From Diphasiastrum complanatum (Eukaryota > Streptophyta > Lycopodiopsida > Lycopodiales > Lycopodiaceae): a stretch of DNA of 64,000 bases. The stretch is from contig MU831956.1 of NCBI GenBank assembly GCA_029204225.1, forward strand, positions 1 to 64,000, in the 5' to 3' direction. The stretch's first letter is position 1. Every line of letters starts with the position of its first letter. Below, in pieces: positions 21,619-32,962 of this stretch. The position numbers were made by a program, and so were the translations under genes. Under the pieces are notes generated by a model, which worked only from the letters and a program-made list of their open reading frames with translations, was not told the origin of the DNA and searched no databases.

Positions 21619-23335
21619 TTAGCATGTCGTGAATTTGAGATGGTGCTCCTTTGATAGACCTTTTGTGAAGTAATTTGCTGCCATAAAATCTGTCCTGTAG
21701 TAAATCAATGACACGTCCTTGCTTTGAACTTTTTTTCTAAGGTAGTGATACTTGATTTCGATATGTTTGCTTTGAGAATGAAATGTCGGATTTGGAGATA
21801 GTGCAATTGTGCTTTGATTGTCACAATAGATTGTTGTTGGATGTGGCTGAGCAAGGTCGATATCTGCAAGCAGGTTCCTTAGCCAAATTGCCTCCTTGGT
21901 AGCATTTGTTGCAGCCATGTATTCTGATTCGGTCGATGATAATGCTACTGAGGTTTGTTTTCAGCTATTCCATGAGATTAAGCCTTGATTGAATAAGAAT
22001 ATAAATCCAGAAGTCGATCTTCTGGTGTCAATATCTCCTGCCCAATCTGCATCCGTGTATCGTTCGAGCATATTGGCAGATTGGCTGCCTCCATAACAGA
22101 TGCTGAGATGTTTTGTAGCTTTGACATAGTTCAAACCTTTATGAGTGCTTTCCAATGGGTTGGACCTGGATTTGATAGGAACTGGCTGAGTGAACTGATC
22201 GAGTATGCAAGGTCTGGTCGAGTGCAGAGCATTGCATACATCAATGAGCCGATGATGGAGTGAAATGGATATTGCTTCATTTCCTCATTTCCTCCTTTTC
22301 TTCCTCGGTTTGAGGACATTGTTCCGTCGATATTTTCAGACCAACATCGAGTGGAAAAAGCTCGATTTGCAGTTGGTCATTCCATACTTTTCTAGCACAT
22401 TAGTGAGATATCGTTGTTGACTGATATAAATTTGTCTGCTGGATCGATTTCGATGAATCTGGATTCCAAGGCAGTAATGGGATGGACCCATATCAGTCAT
22501 TTTGTAATCCTGTGCTAACATGAATTTTGAATCCTTCAATAAATTCAGATTGTTACTAAATAGTAACGTATCATCTACATAAAGAGTGATGATTATGTAG
22601 AAATTCGATACAGACTTGAAATAGACATTCCAATCTGCTGAGTTTGGAATAAAACCATTCTCGATTGGAAATGCATTGATTTTTTGAAACCAGGCTCTTG
22701 GTGACCGTTTCAGACCATACAGAGCCTTGTGGATTTTGTACGCTAGGTGCTCCTTACCCTTCAGTTCGTATTCTTCTGGCTGCGACATATAAATTTCCTC
22801 TTCGATAGTCCCATTGAGGAAAGCAGTCTGGACATCCATTTGGTGGACTTCGAGGTCGGCTGTGGCTGCAAAGGAGAGTAGTAGTCAGATCGAAGCATGC
22901 TTAATGACAGAGCTAAAGGTCTCCGAATAATCCAAATCTGAAATCTGGGAGAGCCTTTGGTGACAAGCCTGACCTTGTATCGACTTAATCTGCTTTTACC
23001 ATCATACTTTGCTTTGAATATCCATTTGCATGGAATCGAATTTCGATCCTTTGGTAGCTCAGTTACAGTCCATGTTTGATTCTTGATCGGAGAATCGAAT
23101 TCGGTGTCCATTGCAGCTATCCACTGGTCAGCATCAGGAGTCGACATTGACTCAGATACAGTGCATGGTTCCTGCACAAAGTAGGAGGTTGGATCATCCA
23201 TAAATCGGGATGGAGACTGTTTGGATCGGTTCGATCTTCGGGGTTGAACTTCGATCCTTTGATGCGATTCGACTTGTTGAGGGTCTGACTCATTGTCGAT
23301 CTTTTGATCAGTCTTGAGTTCGGAGCTGGTGTCGG
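21619..23335 (-). pseudogene. copia reverse transcriptase and RNase H
   Basis: Read downward: WIAAMDTEFDSPIKNQTW and IPCKWIFKAKYD (RT start), MDVQTAFLNGTIEEEIYMSQ, HKALYGLKRSPRAW, then LYVDDTLLFS with the catalytic YVDD (near 22570), YLTNVLEKYGM, YTDADWAGDIDTRRSTSGF (RNase H Asp) and IYCDNQSTIALS...KHIEIKYHYLR. The domain order is complete but split over at least five frames with stops. It copies element RNA in the Ty1/copia cycle; this copy cannot make one protein. Confidence 0.92.
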
Positions 23336-23339
23336 CTCT

Positions 23340-23946
23340 AGGACATGGGAGGCATTTCGACAAATGTTTGCACAAAATTGGGTGCCTATGGATGAAGACA
23401 ACAGCCATGCAACAATGGTCTTATTTGAAGCAGGGTAACTTGAGCGTGCAGCAGGATTATGCAGACAAGTACCGAGAGGCTTTGTTATGCATTCCTCAGG
23501 AAGTTCCTATGTACATGCAAATAATTCACTTTGTGGAGGGACTTCGAGAGAGTATTTGCCCTTTTGTGCGGAAGGAGCAATCTCATGATTTACGGGGAGC
23601 CATCCAGATGGCTTTGTATTATGAAGATGGGAAAAAAGGCCCGGATCCTGTTGCGGTAGCTGGTACAGGTGGTTAGCAACCTTGGGGACGCAAGGGCAAA
23701 TGGAACAAAAAGAGAAAGTTTGAAGGTCAAACCAATCAGTGGCAAGCTCGGGGTGACCAAAAGAAGAAGGGTTCAGGGGCCCCAAAAGGCAAAGGGTTGT
23801 ATGGGCAGCCCAATGCCCAAAAGGGTCAGCGTCCTTCAATGTTGTCGCCTCAGGACCAAGAACGTGCAAAGAGGGAGAACCTCTGTTTTGGATATTTGGG
23901 GCAGCATAGGTGGAAGGAATGTCCACGGAACTTGATGCGGACCACA
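23340..23946 (+). pseudogene. gypsy gag
   Basis: The gag body reads QDYADKYREALLCIPQEVPM, IIHFVEGLRESICPFVRKEQ and GAIQMALYYED, then a basic linker and a damaged knuckle NLCFGYLGQHRWKECP in which the second Cys of CCHC is Tyr-Leu. Two frames are used. It packages element RNA in the family. Confidence 0.8.
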
Positions 23947-24588
23947 TATAATCTTCAGGTGGACCAGATGAACCAAGGTGATGACCCTATGACAGTGGAA
24001 GAGATCGAGCAAGAAGTCAATCTAGACGTCCCACGCCTCATGAATGTTTCGGTGGTCAGGAGAGTGGACACGGCTCCACCAGCGCTTTTGTCAAAATCGG
24101 CTCGCCAAGGGTATCAATTTCCTAACACATCTCTTATTGTTATGCGAGGACATCTGTGTGGTAGAGATGTTCAGGTTCTATTTGACACTGGGTCCTCTCA
24201 TAATGTGTTGAATTCAACTTTGGTACGGAAGTTAGGTGTGAATACTCAACCATCCCAGTACCAGTACATAGTGGAAATGGCTGATGGAAAGGGTACAGAG
24301 ATTTGGGATAAGAGGGTTGTGGGCATTCCACTAACTGTACAAAGTTACACAAAAGAGTTGGATTTTGAGATAACACGGCTTGCGCGGTTTGATGTGGTGT
24401 TGGGCATTTGTTGGCACACAATGCGGAAGCCACACATAGCCTGGGATACTCATGTGTATGAGTTCCAGTTTGATGGTGTGATGCATTCCCTTTGTGGGGA
24501 GCGGGATGTGCCTCCTGGATCGCTTGTTTCAGCTACGCAGTTGCATAGGATCCATTGTGAGTACATGTGTGTTTGCTTTCTACCGTGA
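23947..24588 (+). pseudogene. gypsy aspartic protease
   Basis: Continues in frame from the knuckle. Holds VLFDTGSSHNVLNSTLVRKL (active-site DTG near 24181), then RLARFDVVLGICWHTMRKP in place of the usual VILGMDWL. About 215 codons without a stop, one of the better-kept frames of this element. Confidence 0.85.
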
Positions 24589-24624
24589 TATGTCTACTAA
24601 TACTAGTCAGAGTAGCATGCAGTG

Positions 24625-25076
24625 TGTGCAAACTAGTACTATTTGGATCAAGAGATTAGGAGAGAGTTTTCAGATGTGTTCATAGATGATATTCCATCTG
24701 TTTTACCTCCTAAGAGGAATGTTGAACATAAGATTGAATTAATACCCGGATCATGTCCTGTCAATAGACATCCTTACAGAATGAGTCTTAAGGAAGAGGA
24801 AGTGAGACAGATGGTCGATGGTTATTTGGCCAAGGGGCAGATACGACCTAGTTATTCCCCTTTTGCCTCTCCGATCATTCTTGATCATGGCGTATGTGTG
24901 TGGATTATCGAGGTTTGAACAAGATAACGGTTAAACATCGATATCCTATGCCACGTATAGATGATTTGCTTGATGCCTTGTCAGGTGCCACTGTGTTCAG
25001 TAAAATAGACCTAAAGAGTGGATACCATCAAGTTAGAGGTCGTGAAGAGGATGTACACAAGACTGCAGTTACGAAT
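24625..25076 (+). pseudogene. gypsy RT, N-terminal half
   Basis: Reads SVLPPKRNVEHKIELIPGSC, HPYRMSLKEEEVRQMVDGYL and KGQIRPSYSPFASPI, then after a frame change [20 protein letters not shown] and [14 protein letters not shown]. It is cut at VHKTAV by the nested element; the rest resumes at 26851. Confidence 0.9.
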
Positions 25077-25509
25077 AAAGCCATAGCTTATCTAAAGCTA
25101 AGCTATGAAAGCATCACATAAGCAAGACTTAAGCTATGAAAGCAGCACATAAGCAAGACTTAACCCTAGAAAGCAGAAAAGAGAGAGATTAAGGAGACTA
25201 AAGAGAGAGATCAATATCATCAGCTGAATAACAAATGACACAGTTTCCCTACTTATAGCCAAGAGGAAGCCCTAAAAGGAAGCTTCCGGTGGCTAGGGCC
25301 CAACTGGGAGGGAAAATAGTGTGCCCTCCAAGAAGGCCCCCACTCTCTAGTAATATGTCCAAATGGCCTAATAATGAGTAATAAGGCCAAAGGCCAACCA
25401 TACAGTCTAAGTGTCACTAATGAATAAAAAAGGGCCCAAGGCCTGCTTATGCATAAAGTAAAGTAAATGTAAATGGACGGGGCAAATGTAATGAGCCGAG
25501 TCCATAACT
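25077..25509 (-). repeat. LTR, AGTTA...TAACT ends
   Basis: 433 bp. On the minus strand it begins AGTTATGGACTCGG after a GTGCCAGGGAG purine tract and ends TTCGTAACT. Near-identical to 40391-40833 and, over 240 bp, to 46983-47226; diverged copies at 20060 (plus) and 60939 (minus). Confidence 0.85.
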
Positions 25510-25579
25510 CTCCCTGGCACAAAAAAATACACCCAACTACCGAAAAGAAACTGGATCAAATAGCAACAAGCCCTAGTGC

Positions 25580-26412
25580 ATCAACAGCTACAACAACATC
25601 AGATGTAGAGGAATCAACAAGTGCAGCAAGAGCACGAGCCTGATCCGCAAGTGATGGTGTATGATAAAAGACATCAATAGGCTCCCATGTGGCCTCCTCA
25701 ATAGGACGACCATCCCACTGGACCAAAAACTGAATCTCCCGGCGGCGTTGACTATGGTATAGACGAACCTGTAATATAGCAGCAAGTAAAAATGGAAATA
25801 ACTCTGGAGTAGTAGGAAACTCAGCATCACAAGGAGCGTCATCCTCAATAGCAGCACGTAATAAACTGACATGGAATACATCACAGGCGCGTGCAGAAGC
25901 AAGAAGCTGTAAGCGATATGTAACTAGACTAAGAACCTCCTAAATGCGATAAGGCCCATAATAACGTGGTGCAAGCTTCTCAGTAGAAGCATGGCCCTGG
26001 ACAAAATGATGACGTGCAAACCGTAGGCGTAGATAAACCATATCTCCAAGCTGAAACTCAACATGGCGGCGGTGGCGATCAACTGAGGTCTGATAATGCT
26101 GCTGAACATGATGTAAATGAGAACTGGCCCGGGTAATAAGCTCTCGAGCACCTGATAGAAAAGATGCAAGTGTGACAGGTGTATCCTCAGGAGGGAGAGG
26201 AATGCCAGGTAAAAGAGGTGCATAGCCATGAGACAATAAAAATGGTGAAACACCTGTGCTAGTACTAACAGAGCTATTAAAGCTATACTCTGCTAAACAT
26301 AAATGCTGATCCCAATCCTTCCCAGAAGGAGTAACAAAATGGCGTAAATAATCCTCAAGGATCCTGTTAAGGACCTCAGACTGCCCATCAGAAGTAGAAT
26401 GATCAAGCGGCA
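25580..26412 (-). pseudogene. chromovirus integrase C-terminal half
   Basis: Reads LDHSTSDGQSEVLNRILEDY, WDQHLCLAEYSFNSSVST, SPFLLSHGYAPLLPG, GDMVYLRLRFARHHF, KLAPRYYGPYRI (GPF/Y module), and in another frame a chromodomain-like WDGRPIEEATWEPIDV. The catalytic Asp region upstream is replaced by unrelated sequence at 26413. Confidence 0.85.
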
Positions 26413-26850
26413 ACCAGGAATGCCAAGGTATCCGTAATGCCCAAGATAGTAGAGGATCAGCCCAAAAGATAGGGACATCATACCAAGGTATCCAAAAAGC
26501 CCGAGAAGGTAGAACTGCATCAGCAACAGGAAGCCAATAAGGAAACTGGAAAAGAGATGGACACTCATCGCGAATAGCCACATCATACACGTAACCATCA
26601 ACCATATGTGCAAACTCAGTGATATAGGTGCCCCAAGAAAAGATAGCAGCATCGGAAGACCAACACCAAGGAGTAGGAAGATAAGCAGGATGACAGGCAC
26701 GCTGTAATAGCATGGAAAAGCAATCGATATGCTAGGAGACATGGATCATAAAGAGATCATCCTGACAAAGGATAGCTAAAATGGAGAAACGTGCACCAGC
26801 ATGGTCAAACGCCCAAGGTATCCATAAGGCCCATGAATGAGAAGTAGCAA
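26413..26850 (-). other. non-integrase segment fused upstream of integrase
   Basis: The frame that leads into the integrase keeps going for about 100 codons of sequence that is not integrase: CHPAYLPTPWCWSSDAAIFS, then FWIPWYDVPIFWADPLL and LRIPWHSWLPL, with IPW repeated. At DNA level CCAAGGTATCC occurs at about 26426, 26480 and 26809. The related copy at 42.5 kb has a normal integrase core here. I do not recognise the segment; captured or rearranged sequence is possible. Confidence 0.5.
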
Positions 26851-27420
26851 TGGCACACGGTATGACTAATCCACCAGCTACATTCATGATGATGATAAAT
26901 GATGTGCTCAGACCGTATATGGGTAAGTTTGTCGTAAACTTTGTTGATGACATTCTGACTTACAGTGCAGGTGAGGTCAAGCATATGGCTCACCTTAGAA
27001 CTGTATTGTCTACTTTGAGGGAGAACACTTTGTTTGCCAATAATAAAAAAAGTGAATTGTTTAAAAAAGAGATCGAGTATCTTGGTCATGTAGTGTCTGC
27101 TGATGGAGTAAGGCCAGATCCTAAGAAGGTTACTGTGATCGTTGCGTGGCCTGGGCCAGCTGATTTGACAGCACTTCGTTCTTTTCTTGGATTGGCATCT
27201 ATAGAAAATATGTTAAAAAATACTCCTATATTGCAGCACCTTTGACTGATTTGACTCAAAAGAATAGATTTGGAAAGTGGACTGAACTGCAGCAAGCAAG
27301 CTTTGATCAGTTGAAGCAAGCTATTGCTGAGTGCGTCACTCTAAAGATTGTAGACCCTCAAAACCCCTATGTTATAGATACGGATGCGAGTGACATTGCA
27401 GTTGGGAATGAGTAGTTCTG
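26851..27420 (+). pseudogene. gypsy RT C-terminal half and RNase H start
   Basis: GMTNPPATFMMMINDVLRPY and VNFVDDILTYS (catalytic FVDD) are followed by FKKEIEYLGHVVSADGVRPD and FLGLAS. A frame change then gives TQKNRFGKWTELQQASFDQL and PYVIDTDASDIAVG, the start of RNase H with its first Asp, ending at a stop near 27415. It joins the RT half at 24625-25076. Confidence 0.88.
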
Positions 27421-28165
27421 ATCATCTCCTAAAACAGATGGGCAGACTGAGAGAGTTAACCGAACCTTGGAAAACATGCCTAGGGCGTATGTGAGTGAAA
27501 GGCAAACGCAACGGGAACGTTACCTACCATTGTTGGAGTCTGCCTATAATGATAAAAAGAATGCATCTACGAAAATGAGTCCTTTCGAGTTAAATTATGG
27601 TTTTAGACCAGCCAGTCTAGTTACTATAGGTATGCCTCATAAGACACCTAGTGCTATGGAATTTCTAACTCACATGCAATAGATGTTGGAGGTTAGCAAA
27701 GGAAAATGTAAAAGCGGCGATGGATCGGGCAAAAAAGACATATGCTGATCTGGATCGTACTCCAAGAGAGTTTGAGGAAGGAGATATGGTATTTCTCGGG
27801 ATTCCAAAGGACTCGAAAACCCTAAAGACAGGGAAGTGTTATAAGTTGTCACCTAGATACTGTCGATTAAAAAGATTAATAGCGTTGCTTATAAATTGGA
27901 TTTGCCTATTGGTTGTAAGGTTTATCCTGTTTTTCATGTTTCACGCTTAAAGAAGGTTTTACATGACGGTGATAAGTTGTTGGCTGATGGCCTTGTATTG
28001 TTTCAGGAGCATGGGGAGGTGATGCATGGACCAGCGAGAGTATTGGACCGGAGGCATAGACGGTTGCGGAATCGTTTGCTCCGTGAATACTTGGTTGCAT
28101 GGCATGGACAACCTCTTGATGATGCTACTTGGGAGACCGCGCATGGGTTGCATGCACAGTATTAA
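27421..28165 (+). pseudogene. gypsy integrase end with chromodomain-like tail
   Basis: Starts mid-core (QTDGQTERVNRTLENM), then LPLLESAYNDKKNAST, FELNYGFRPAS, FEEGDMVFLGIPKDSKTLKT, CKVYPVFHVSRLKKV and RVLDRRHRRLRNRLLREYL followed by ATWETAHGLHAQY and a stop at 28163-28165. Three frames. It is close in sequence to the element at 8862-9777 and the one at 46007-46494. Confidence 0.87.
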
Positions 28166-28342
28166 GGGGGGCTTGAGGGGATATAGTGTGAGCCTTGTCA
28201 GGCATTCCTCATTATGGTATTCCTATGCAGCTATGGTTGGGAGGAGACTTGCAGCAGAGCTCTCATGTTTGCTTGTTGATCTATGTACATTTTCTTGAGA
28301 TTAATAAAGTGACGAATTTGCTGGGTAATTCTGTGTATTTAC
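28166..28342 (+). repeat. probable 3' LTR remnant of nested gypsy
   Basis: Starts with a purine-rich GGGGGGCTTGAGGGGAT stretch just after the integrase stop, then TGTGAGCC and, near 28300, AATAAAG. It gives way to copia sequence at about 28343. No partner copy to confirm. Confidence 0.45.
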
Positions 28343-29565
28343 TTAGGGTTTACTATTTATAGAATAGCAGTGACTAAGCTTGTAAAGATAGCCACATCTT
28401 CTACAGAAAGCTAAAACTTTCCTAGACTTGTCAAGAATGGTGCAGCCCTTTGTATCGAATTCAACCCTACGACCAAAATCAGTGGTTCTACTTATTGAAA
28501 GCAGATTTTTGGTCAAATTTGGAACATGAAGAACATTGGACAGCAACTTTACGTCACCTTTCTTAAATTTGACCCTGATTGTTCCTTCACCTTCGATAGA
28601 ATGAGATGAATTGTCTCCAAGTTGCACAACTCGAGTGTGGGTGAATGACTTGTAGTCTTGGAACTAGTCTCGGTGGTGAGTCATGTGTTGAGTTGCTCCT
28701 GAGTCCAGATATCAGGAATCAATATCCTGCTGTTCTCCAACCTTGGTCATGAAGGCTGCTTCATCTTCCTCTTGTTGCTGGATTGAGTGATTGGTTGATG
28801 TAGCATTTGCTTGCTGTTGGAACTGCTTCTTCTTTTCATTGTTGTATTTTAGAGTTCTGCAGTCCTTGATGAGATGGCCAGTCCTCTTACAATATTTGCA
28901 AAATAGTTTCTGCATTGGCTAGAATGATGAGTAAGAAGTCCTTGAAGTTAATGGTGTGTTTGATACAAGTTGCTGCATGTTGCTCCTCTTGTCAGGATAA
29001 TCTGAATGTGTAGATCTCTTGGATCTGAAGTTCTGATTTTTCTTTGAATATAGAGCTTGAGGATCCGCCGATCCTGAGCCGGAGGAGGATGCAATTCTTC
29101 TGATCTCCTCTTGTAGTAGCATCAAAATTACTCTTGATAGAGTGACATGCTCGTGGGTCGAAATAGCCATGACCCAAGTTTCATAGGCATCAAGCAGACT
29201 CGATAATAGAGTCATTATTGCATTGGAATCTTCAATGACTGAGCCGGTTGCAGTCATCTACTCCATAAGATTTTTGAAAGTGATGAGATGGCTTGAAACA
29301 CTATCTGCATCAGACATTCTCAAGAACTTCTTCCTCAAATGAAGTTTGGAGGTGACGTCCCTGATTTCATAGAGAGTTGCTAGGATGTCCCATGCATCCT
29401 TAGCAGTCTGAGCAGCTCAAATATGGCTGATTTGAGAGTCTTTGATATTGAGAGTGATCATTTGCCATTTCTCAATCTCCATTTGGTGATGATGGCGCAT
29501 CACCCTCTGGCTTGACCTCTGTGCCATCAACTATGGGTTATCAGGAATATTGAATGATATCGGAT
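28343..29565 (-). pseudogene. copia gag, zinc knuckle and protease start
   Basis: Read downward from about 29565: NQSSSDPISF, AWDILATLYEIRDVTSKLHL, ESWVMAISTHEHVTLSRVIL-type gag body (28919-29257), CCHC knuckle CKYCKRTGHLIKDC (28830-28890), a lost DSG block near 28700, then LGDNSSHSIEGEGTIRVKF and LLSISRTTDFGRRVEF, the strand before the GAG-pre-integrase domain. Several frame changes. It belongs with the RT at 21619-23335. Confidence 0.88.
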
Positions 29566-29590
29566 CAGAGGAGCTCTGGTTAAAATAGAT

Positions 29591-29602
29591 GCTCTGATAT
29601 CA
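29591..29602 (-). promoter_or_regulatory. primer-binding site of the copia element
   Basis: Minus-strand TGATATCAGAGC, one base off the initiator tRNA-Met complement, between the LTR and gag. Confidence 0.65.
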
Positions 29603-30258
29603 GATCTATAATGGTAGGATAGCAGCGGAAGTAGAACAACGAGCGGTTGTAGATCGGAAGTGCAATGGTTACCAGCAATAATCAAGATGAATAAATAGTA
29701 GTAATGCTCAATAGAACAAAATCAGTAGTGTGAAAAATGTACTCTTGGGAAAAAATCAGAAAGTGAGTACCTGGACGTAAAGCTGAGCGCAATTCAGTGA
29801 GGCACAGATATTTTAGAGCTTCAGTCGTCTCTTCTTTAATCAACTATCTCTTTTATAGATAACTAACTGAAAGATATTATTTACAAGTCTTTCAGGTCAG
29901 TACTTTCTACTTAATTAATTACAGTCGCCTTGTAGTTGGTAGCCGCCTTGGTAGAGAGACTATGTACAAGTAGGTGAACTGCCAGAAAGTCTTCTGACAG
30001 TACTTTGATCGACTTTTCCCTGATGAGGGAGTCGAGTGAGTAAGTCGAGTTAGTTGAGGTTTGATAAAAAGTCGATGAAGTCGAGTTGTTGATGGAGTTA
30101 GTCAGGTACGTTGATGTCGAGTAAGTCGGATACGTCGATGTCAAGTACGTGATGGAATGGAGTTGATTGTCGATGGAGTCGATGTTGTGAGTTTGATGGA
30201 GTGAGATGTCGAGTAAGTCGATGTCGAGCATATACATGAGAGAAGTCGAAGTCGATGA
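29603..30258 (-). repeat. copia 5' LTR, 5'-truncated
   Basis: Shares 29701-29860 and about 30068-30258 with the 3' LTR. A TATA box, TATAAAAG, lies at 29850-29857 (minus). The true LTR start (TGTTGG) is missing beyond 30258, where the next gypsy begins. Confidence 0.8.
29850..29857 (-). promoter_or_regulatory. LTR TATA box
   Basis: Minus-strand TATAAAAG in the copia 5' LTR. The matching site in the 3' LTR (about 21222-21229) is changed to TATAAACG and lies in the loop of the 40-bp foldback. Confidence 0.55.
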
Positions 30259-30288
30259 GGTGATTTTTGGCAGATAGACTAAATTGGG

Positions 30289-31107
30289 GTGACGACGAAC
30301 GTCCTCTCCCTTAGGTTTTGTCTTTTCCTTTATCACCTATGGCTACTTCTTCAGCGGACGATCCACCACAGAGCTCTTTATATGATCGTTTTACGCACAT
30401 TGATGCTCGCATGGATCGTTTTGAGAGTCATATCGATCATGTCCTTTCTAACCTTGAGACCGTTTTGCCTCGAGGGGACACCACACTGCCAAAGACCCTT
30501 CATCGTCCTGGAGAAGCCACTTTATTCCCCATACCGACTCCGACTACCCTCTCTCTCTTCATCTTTAGGAGGCAATTTTGGTAGTACATTTAGTCAGTCT
30601 TCACATGGAGGTAGTCTTTTTGGCTCTCCTTATGGGTCTCCTGCACCACCACCTAGATTTCCAACAATACCACCAGGTTTTTCCTCAATACCAACTACTT
30701 TTCCTAGAAGTCATGGGCCACATTTTACTCATCATTTTCATGATCGCATCCAGCTTACCATTTACTCTTGCTCGTCTGATGGGCATATTTTGGAGAATTG
30801 GTTCTCTAAATTAGAGACCTATTTTCTTATGTATCCCAAGACTAAAACCCAGAAGGTCCAATTGGCTGCATATCATCTAGATGGTCGAGCTCAGGCTTGG
30901 TGGCGTATTTACTGTTTTGAGCCTGCTCGTGAGGGGTTACATATATGGCCTACGTTTCGTCATGACCTTCGTATAGATATGATTGGCCCCCAGTGGCTAG
31001 ATCGCCAATGTGACCTGTTTTGCAACCTTACCCATACCAGTGAGTTGACTGCTTATATTGACCAATTTACTAAGCTTTCTTACCTTTTTGGTGATTTCCC
31101 CTACTAA
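30289..31107 (+). pseudogene. gypsy gag
   Basis: One frame starts MATSSADDPPQSSLYDRFTH with a short heptad-like helix (RMDRFESHIDHVLSNLE). Another continues IYSCSSDGHILENWFSKLET, HLDGRAQAWWRIYCFEPARE and TAYIDQFTKLSYLFGDFP, the retrotransposon gag domain with its AWWR motif. It stops at 31105-31107 before any zinc knuckle; the knuckle region is deleted. Confidence 0.85.
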
Positions 31108-31189
31108 GCTTATTTCACGCTCTCCTGCCAATTGTCGTGCACAGCTTGCTTGTCCTACTTGGGCTGGGCGTCCTGGTACTCGTTGTATT

Positions 31190-32962
31190 CAATTACGTGT
31201 GCATCTTGGGGCAAGAATATATTTCATTGGTAGATACAACAAGTACACATTCATTTATTAGCAGTGACATTTCCACCAGGATTCGTGCTACACCTGTGCC
31301 TTCTTCCCAGCCTCTCAGTGTTGAGGTTGCTTGCTCCTATTCCTTTCTCAGTTCTCAGATGTTTCAAGGCTTGGATTATCGCATTGGTGACTTTTCTGGT
31401 TAGGCAGATTTCTACATCATTCCTTTGGAGCACTACAACATTATTTTTGGTGCTTCTCCTCACTTGGTACTGTTGTTGTGGATCTATCTCAGCAGACACA
31501 TTCCTTTACTCATGTTGGTCAGCATCATTCACTTGCTGGTATTGATTCCCAGGATGACTATCAGTTGGTTATCGGAGAGCAGTTTACGCGTAGCCTGCCA
31601 AAGGCTTAGGGTACAACTCTTCTTTCCATTCAAAGTACACCATTTGCTGCTTCACTTTCACCATCCGTGGGTCCTCTTCCTCAGGTGATTTATGACGTAT
31701 TGCATAGGTATTAAGTTGTCTTTTTAGAACCTACGTCTCTGCCACCATTACGTGATGCCAACCACCCTATAGATCTTATTCCTGGTGCCACCCCACCTTC
31801 CCGTGCACCATATCGTATGTCTAAAGTCAAACGTGCTGAGGTTCAGCTGCAGATTGCTTCTCTTTTATGTCAAGGCCTCATTGTACCTAGTCATAGTCCC
31901 TTCGGTGCCCTTGTTCTTCTTGTTGCTAAAAAAGATGGGACCAAAAGCCTTTGCAATGACTACCGTGCCTTCAAAAAGCTTACTATCCGTAATCAATATC
32001 CTATTCCTCATATGGATGACCTTTTTGATCAGCTTGGCACTTCTTCTATCTTTTCCAAGATTGACCTTCGTTCTGGATACTATCAAATTAGGATGCATCC
32101 TTCTAATGAGCATAAGACTGCGTTTCGTACTCACTTAGATTTGTATGAGTTTCGTATTCTTCCCTTTGGTGTTCAGAATGGTCCATCCACGTTCCAGAAT
32201 GCTATGAATAATGTTTAAAGTCCTCTTCTTGGTTTTTGTGCTTTAGTTTATTTTGATGACATTCTTGTTTTTAGTACCTCTTTGTCTGACCATGTGTCGC
32301 ATCTCTCGTCCTTGTTTGACTTACTTGTTAAGCATCAGTTGTTTGCTAAATTCTCCAAATATTCCTTTGTTGTTGTTGAGATTGAGTTTTTGGGTTTTGT
32401 GACGGTCGTATTCGTCTTGATCCTCGAAAGGTCCAGGCTATTGAGGATTGGCCTGTTCCAACTGACGTTCATTCTGTTCGTATGTTTTTAGGTATGACTA
32501 CCCATCTTCGTCGTCCTGTTAAGTATTTCGCCACAGTGGCTGCCCCACTTCCTTCTTTGTTAAAAAAGTATCATAAGTTTGTTTGGACTTCTGAGTGTCA
32601 AACTGCTTTTGATGCTTTACGTGATGTCATCGTTCTAGCCACCGATATGTGTTTGCCATAGTTTGATCAGAGGTTTATTGTTGAGACTGATGCTAGTTCT
32701 TCCAGTCTAAGCGCTCTTCTTCGTCAATCTGAGTGTGTCATTGATTACGAGTCTTGTCGTTTGCGCTCTTACAAGCAACGTTACTCTGTTCATGAGAAAG
32801 AGCTACTTGTTGTTATCCATGCTCCTAAGAAGTGGCACCATTATTTGTATCGTGTTCCTTTTGATATTACTGATCATCAGTCTCTCGTTATCTCAATGAT
32901 CGTCGATATCGTTGGTTATGGTTTTTAAAGTCTTTCCATTCTGACATTTTGTACCGTCCGAG
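31190..32962 (+). pseudogene. gypsy protease, RT and RNase H
   Basis: Protease near 31213-31260 reads ISLVDTTSTHSFIS, with the active-site DTG changed to DTT. RT (31817-32218) has [34 protein letters not shown] and LPFGVQNGPSTFQNAMNNV then a stop; LVYFDDILVFS (catalytic FDD, about 32249) follows. RNase H pieces include QRFIVETDASSSSLSALL, YSVHEKELLVVIHA and ending HSDILYRPS at about 32960. Several stops; not functional. Confidence 0.9.

Larger units (their letters stand above)
25077..26850 (-). mobile_element. chromovirus fragment nested in gypsy RT (third level)
   Basis: Minus strand: an odd segment (26413-26850), the integrase C-terminal half and chromodomain-like end (25580-26412), then a 3' LTR (25077-25509). 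The 5' half and 5' LTR are gone. Related copies are at 40391-43060 and 46495-47226. The host RT frame resumes right after 26850 with GMTNPPATF, missing about 12 codons. Confidence 0.85.
23336..28342 (+). mobile_element. Ty3/gypsy element nested in copia
   Basis: Plus-strand gag, protease, RT, partial RNase H and integrase, bounded by copia sequence on both sides. There is no 5' LTR: gag starts abruptly with EAFRQMFAQNWVP. At the right end, 28166-28342 holds a purine-rich tract and an AATAAAG motif, probably a 3' LTR remnant. It is interrupted at RT by the minus-strand element 25077-26850. Confidence 0.85.
21074..30258 (-). mobile_element. Ty1/copia element, host of two nested gypsy insertions
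   Basis: Two LTR copies (21074-21576 and about 29603-30258) flank minus-strand gag and protease (28343-29565) and RT with RNase H (21619-23335). Between them lies an unrelated plus-strand gypsy (about 23336-28342), which replaced or disrupted the integrase region and itself contains a third element (25077-26850). A polypurine tract with GGGGGAG adjoins the TGTTGG start of the 3' LTR at 21576. The outer ends of both LTRs are cut: the 3' LTR at 21074, the 5' LTR at 30258. Confidence 0.88.
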
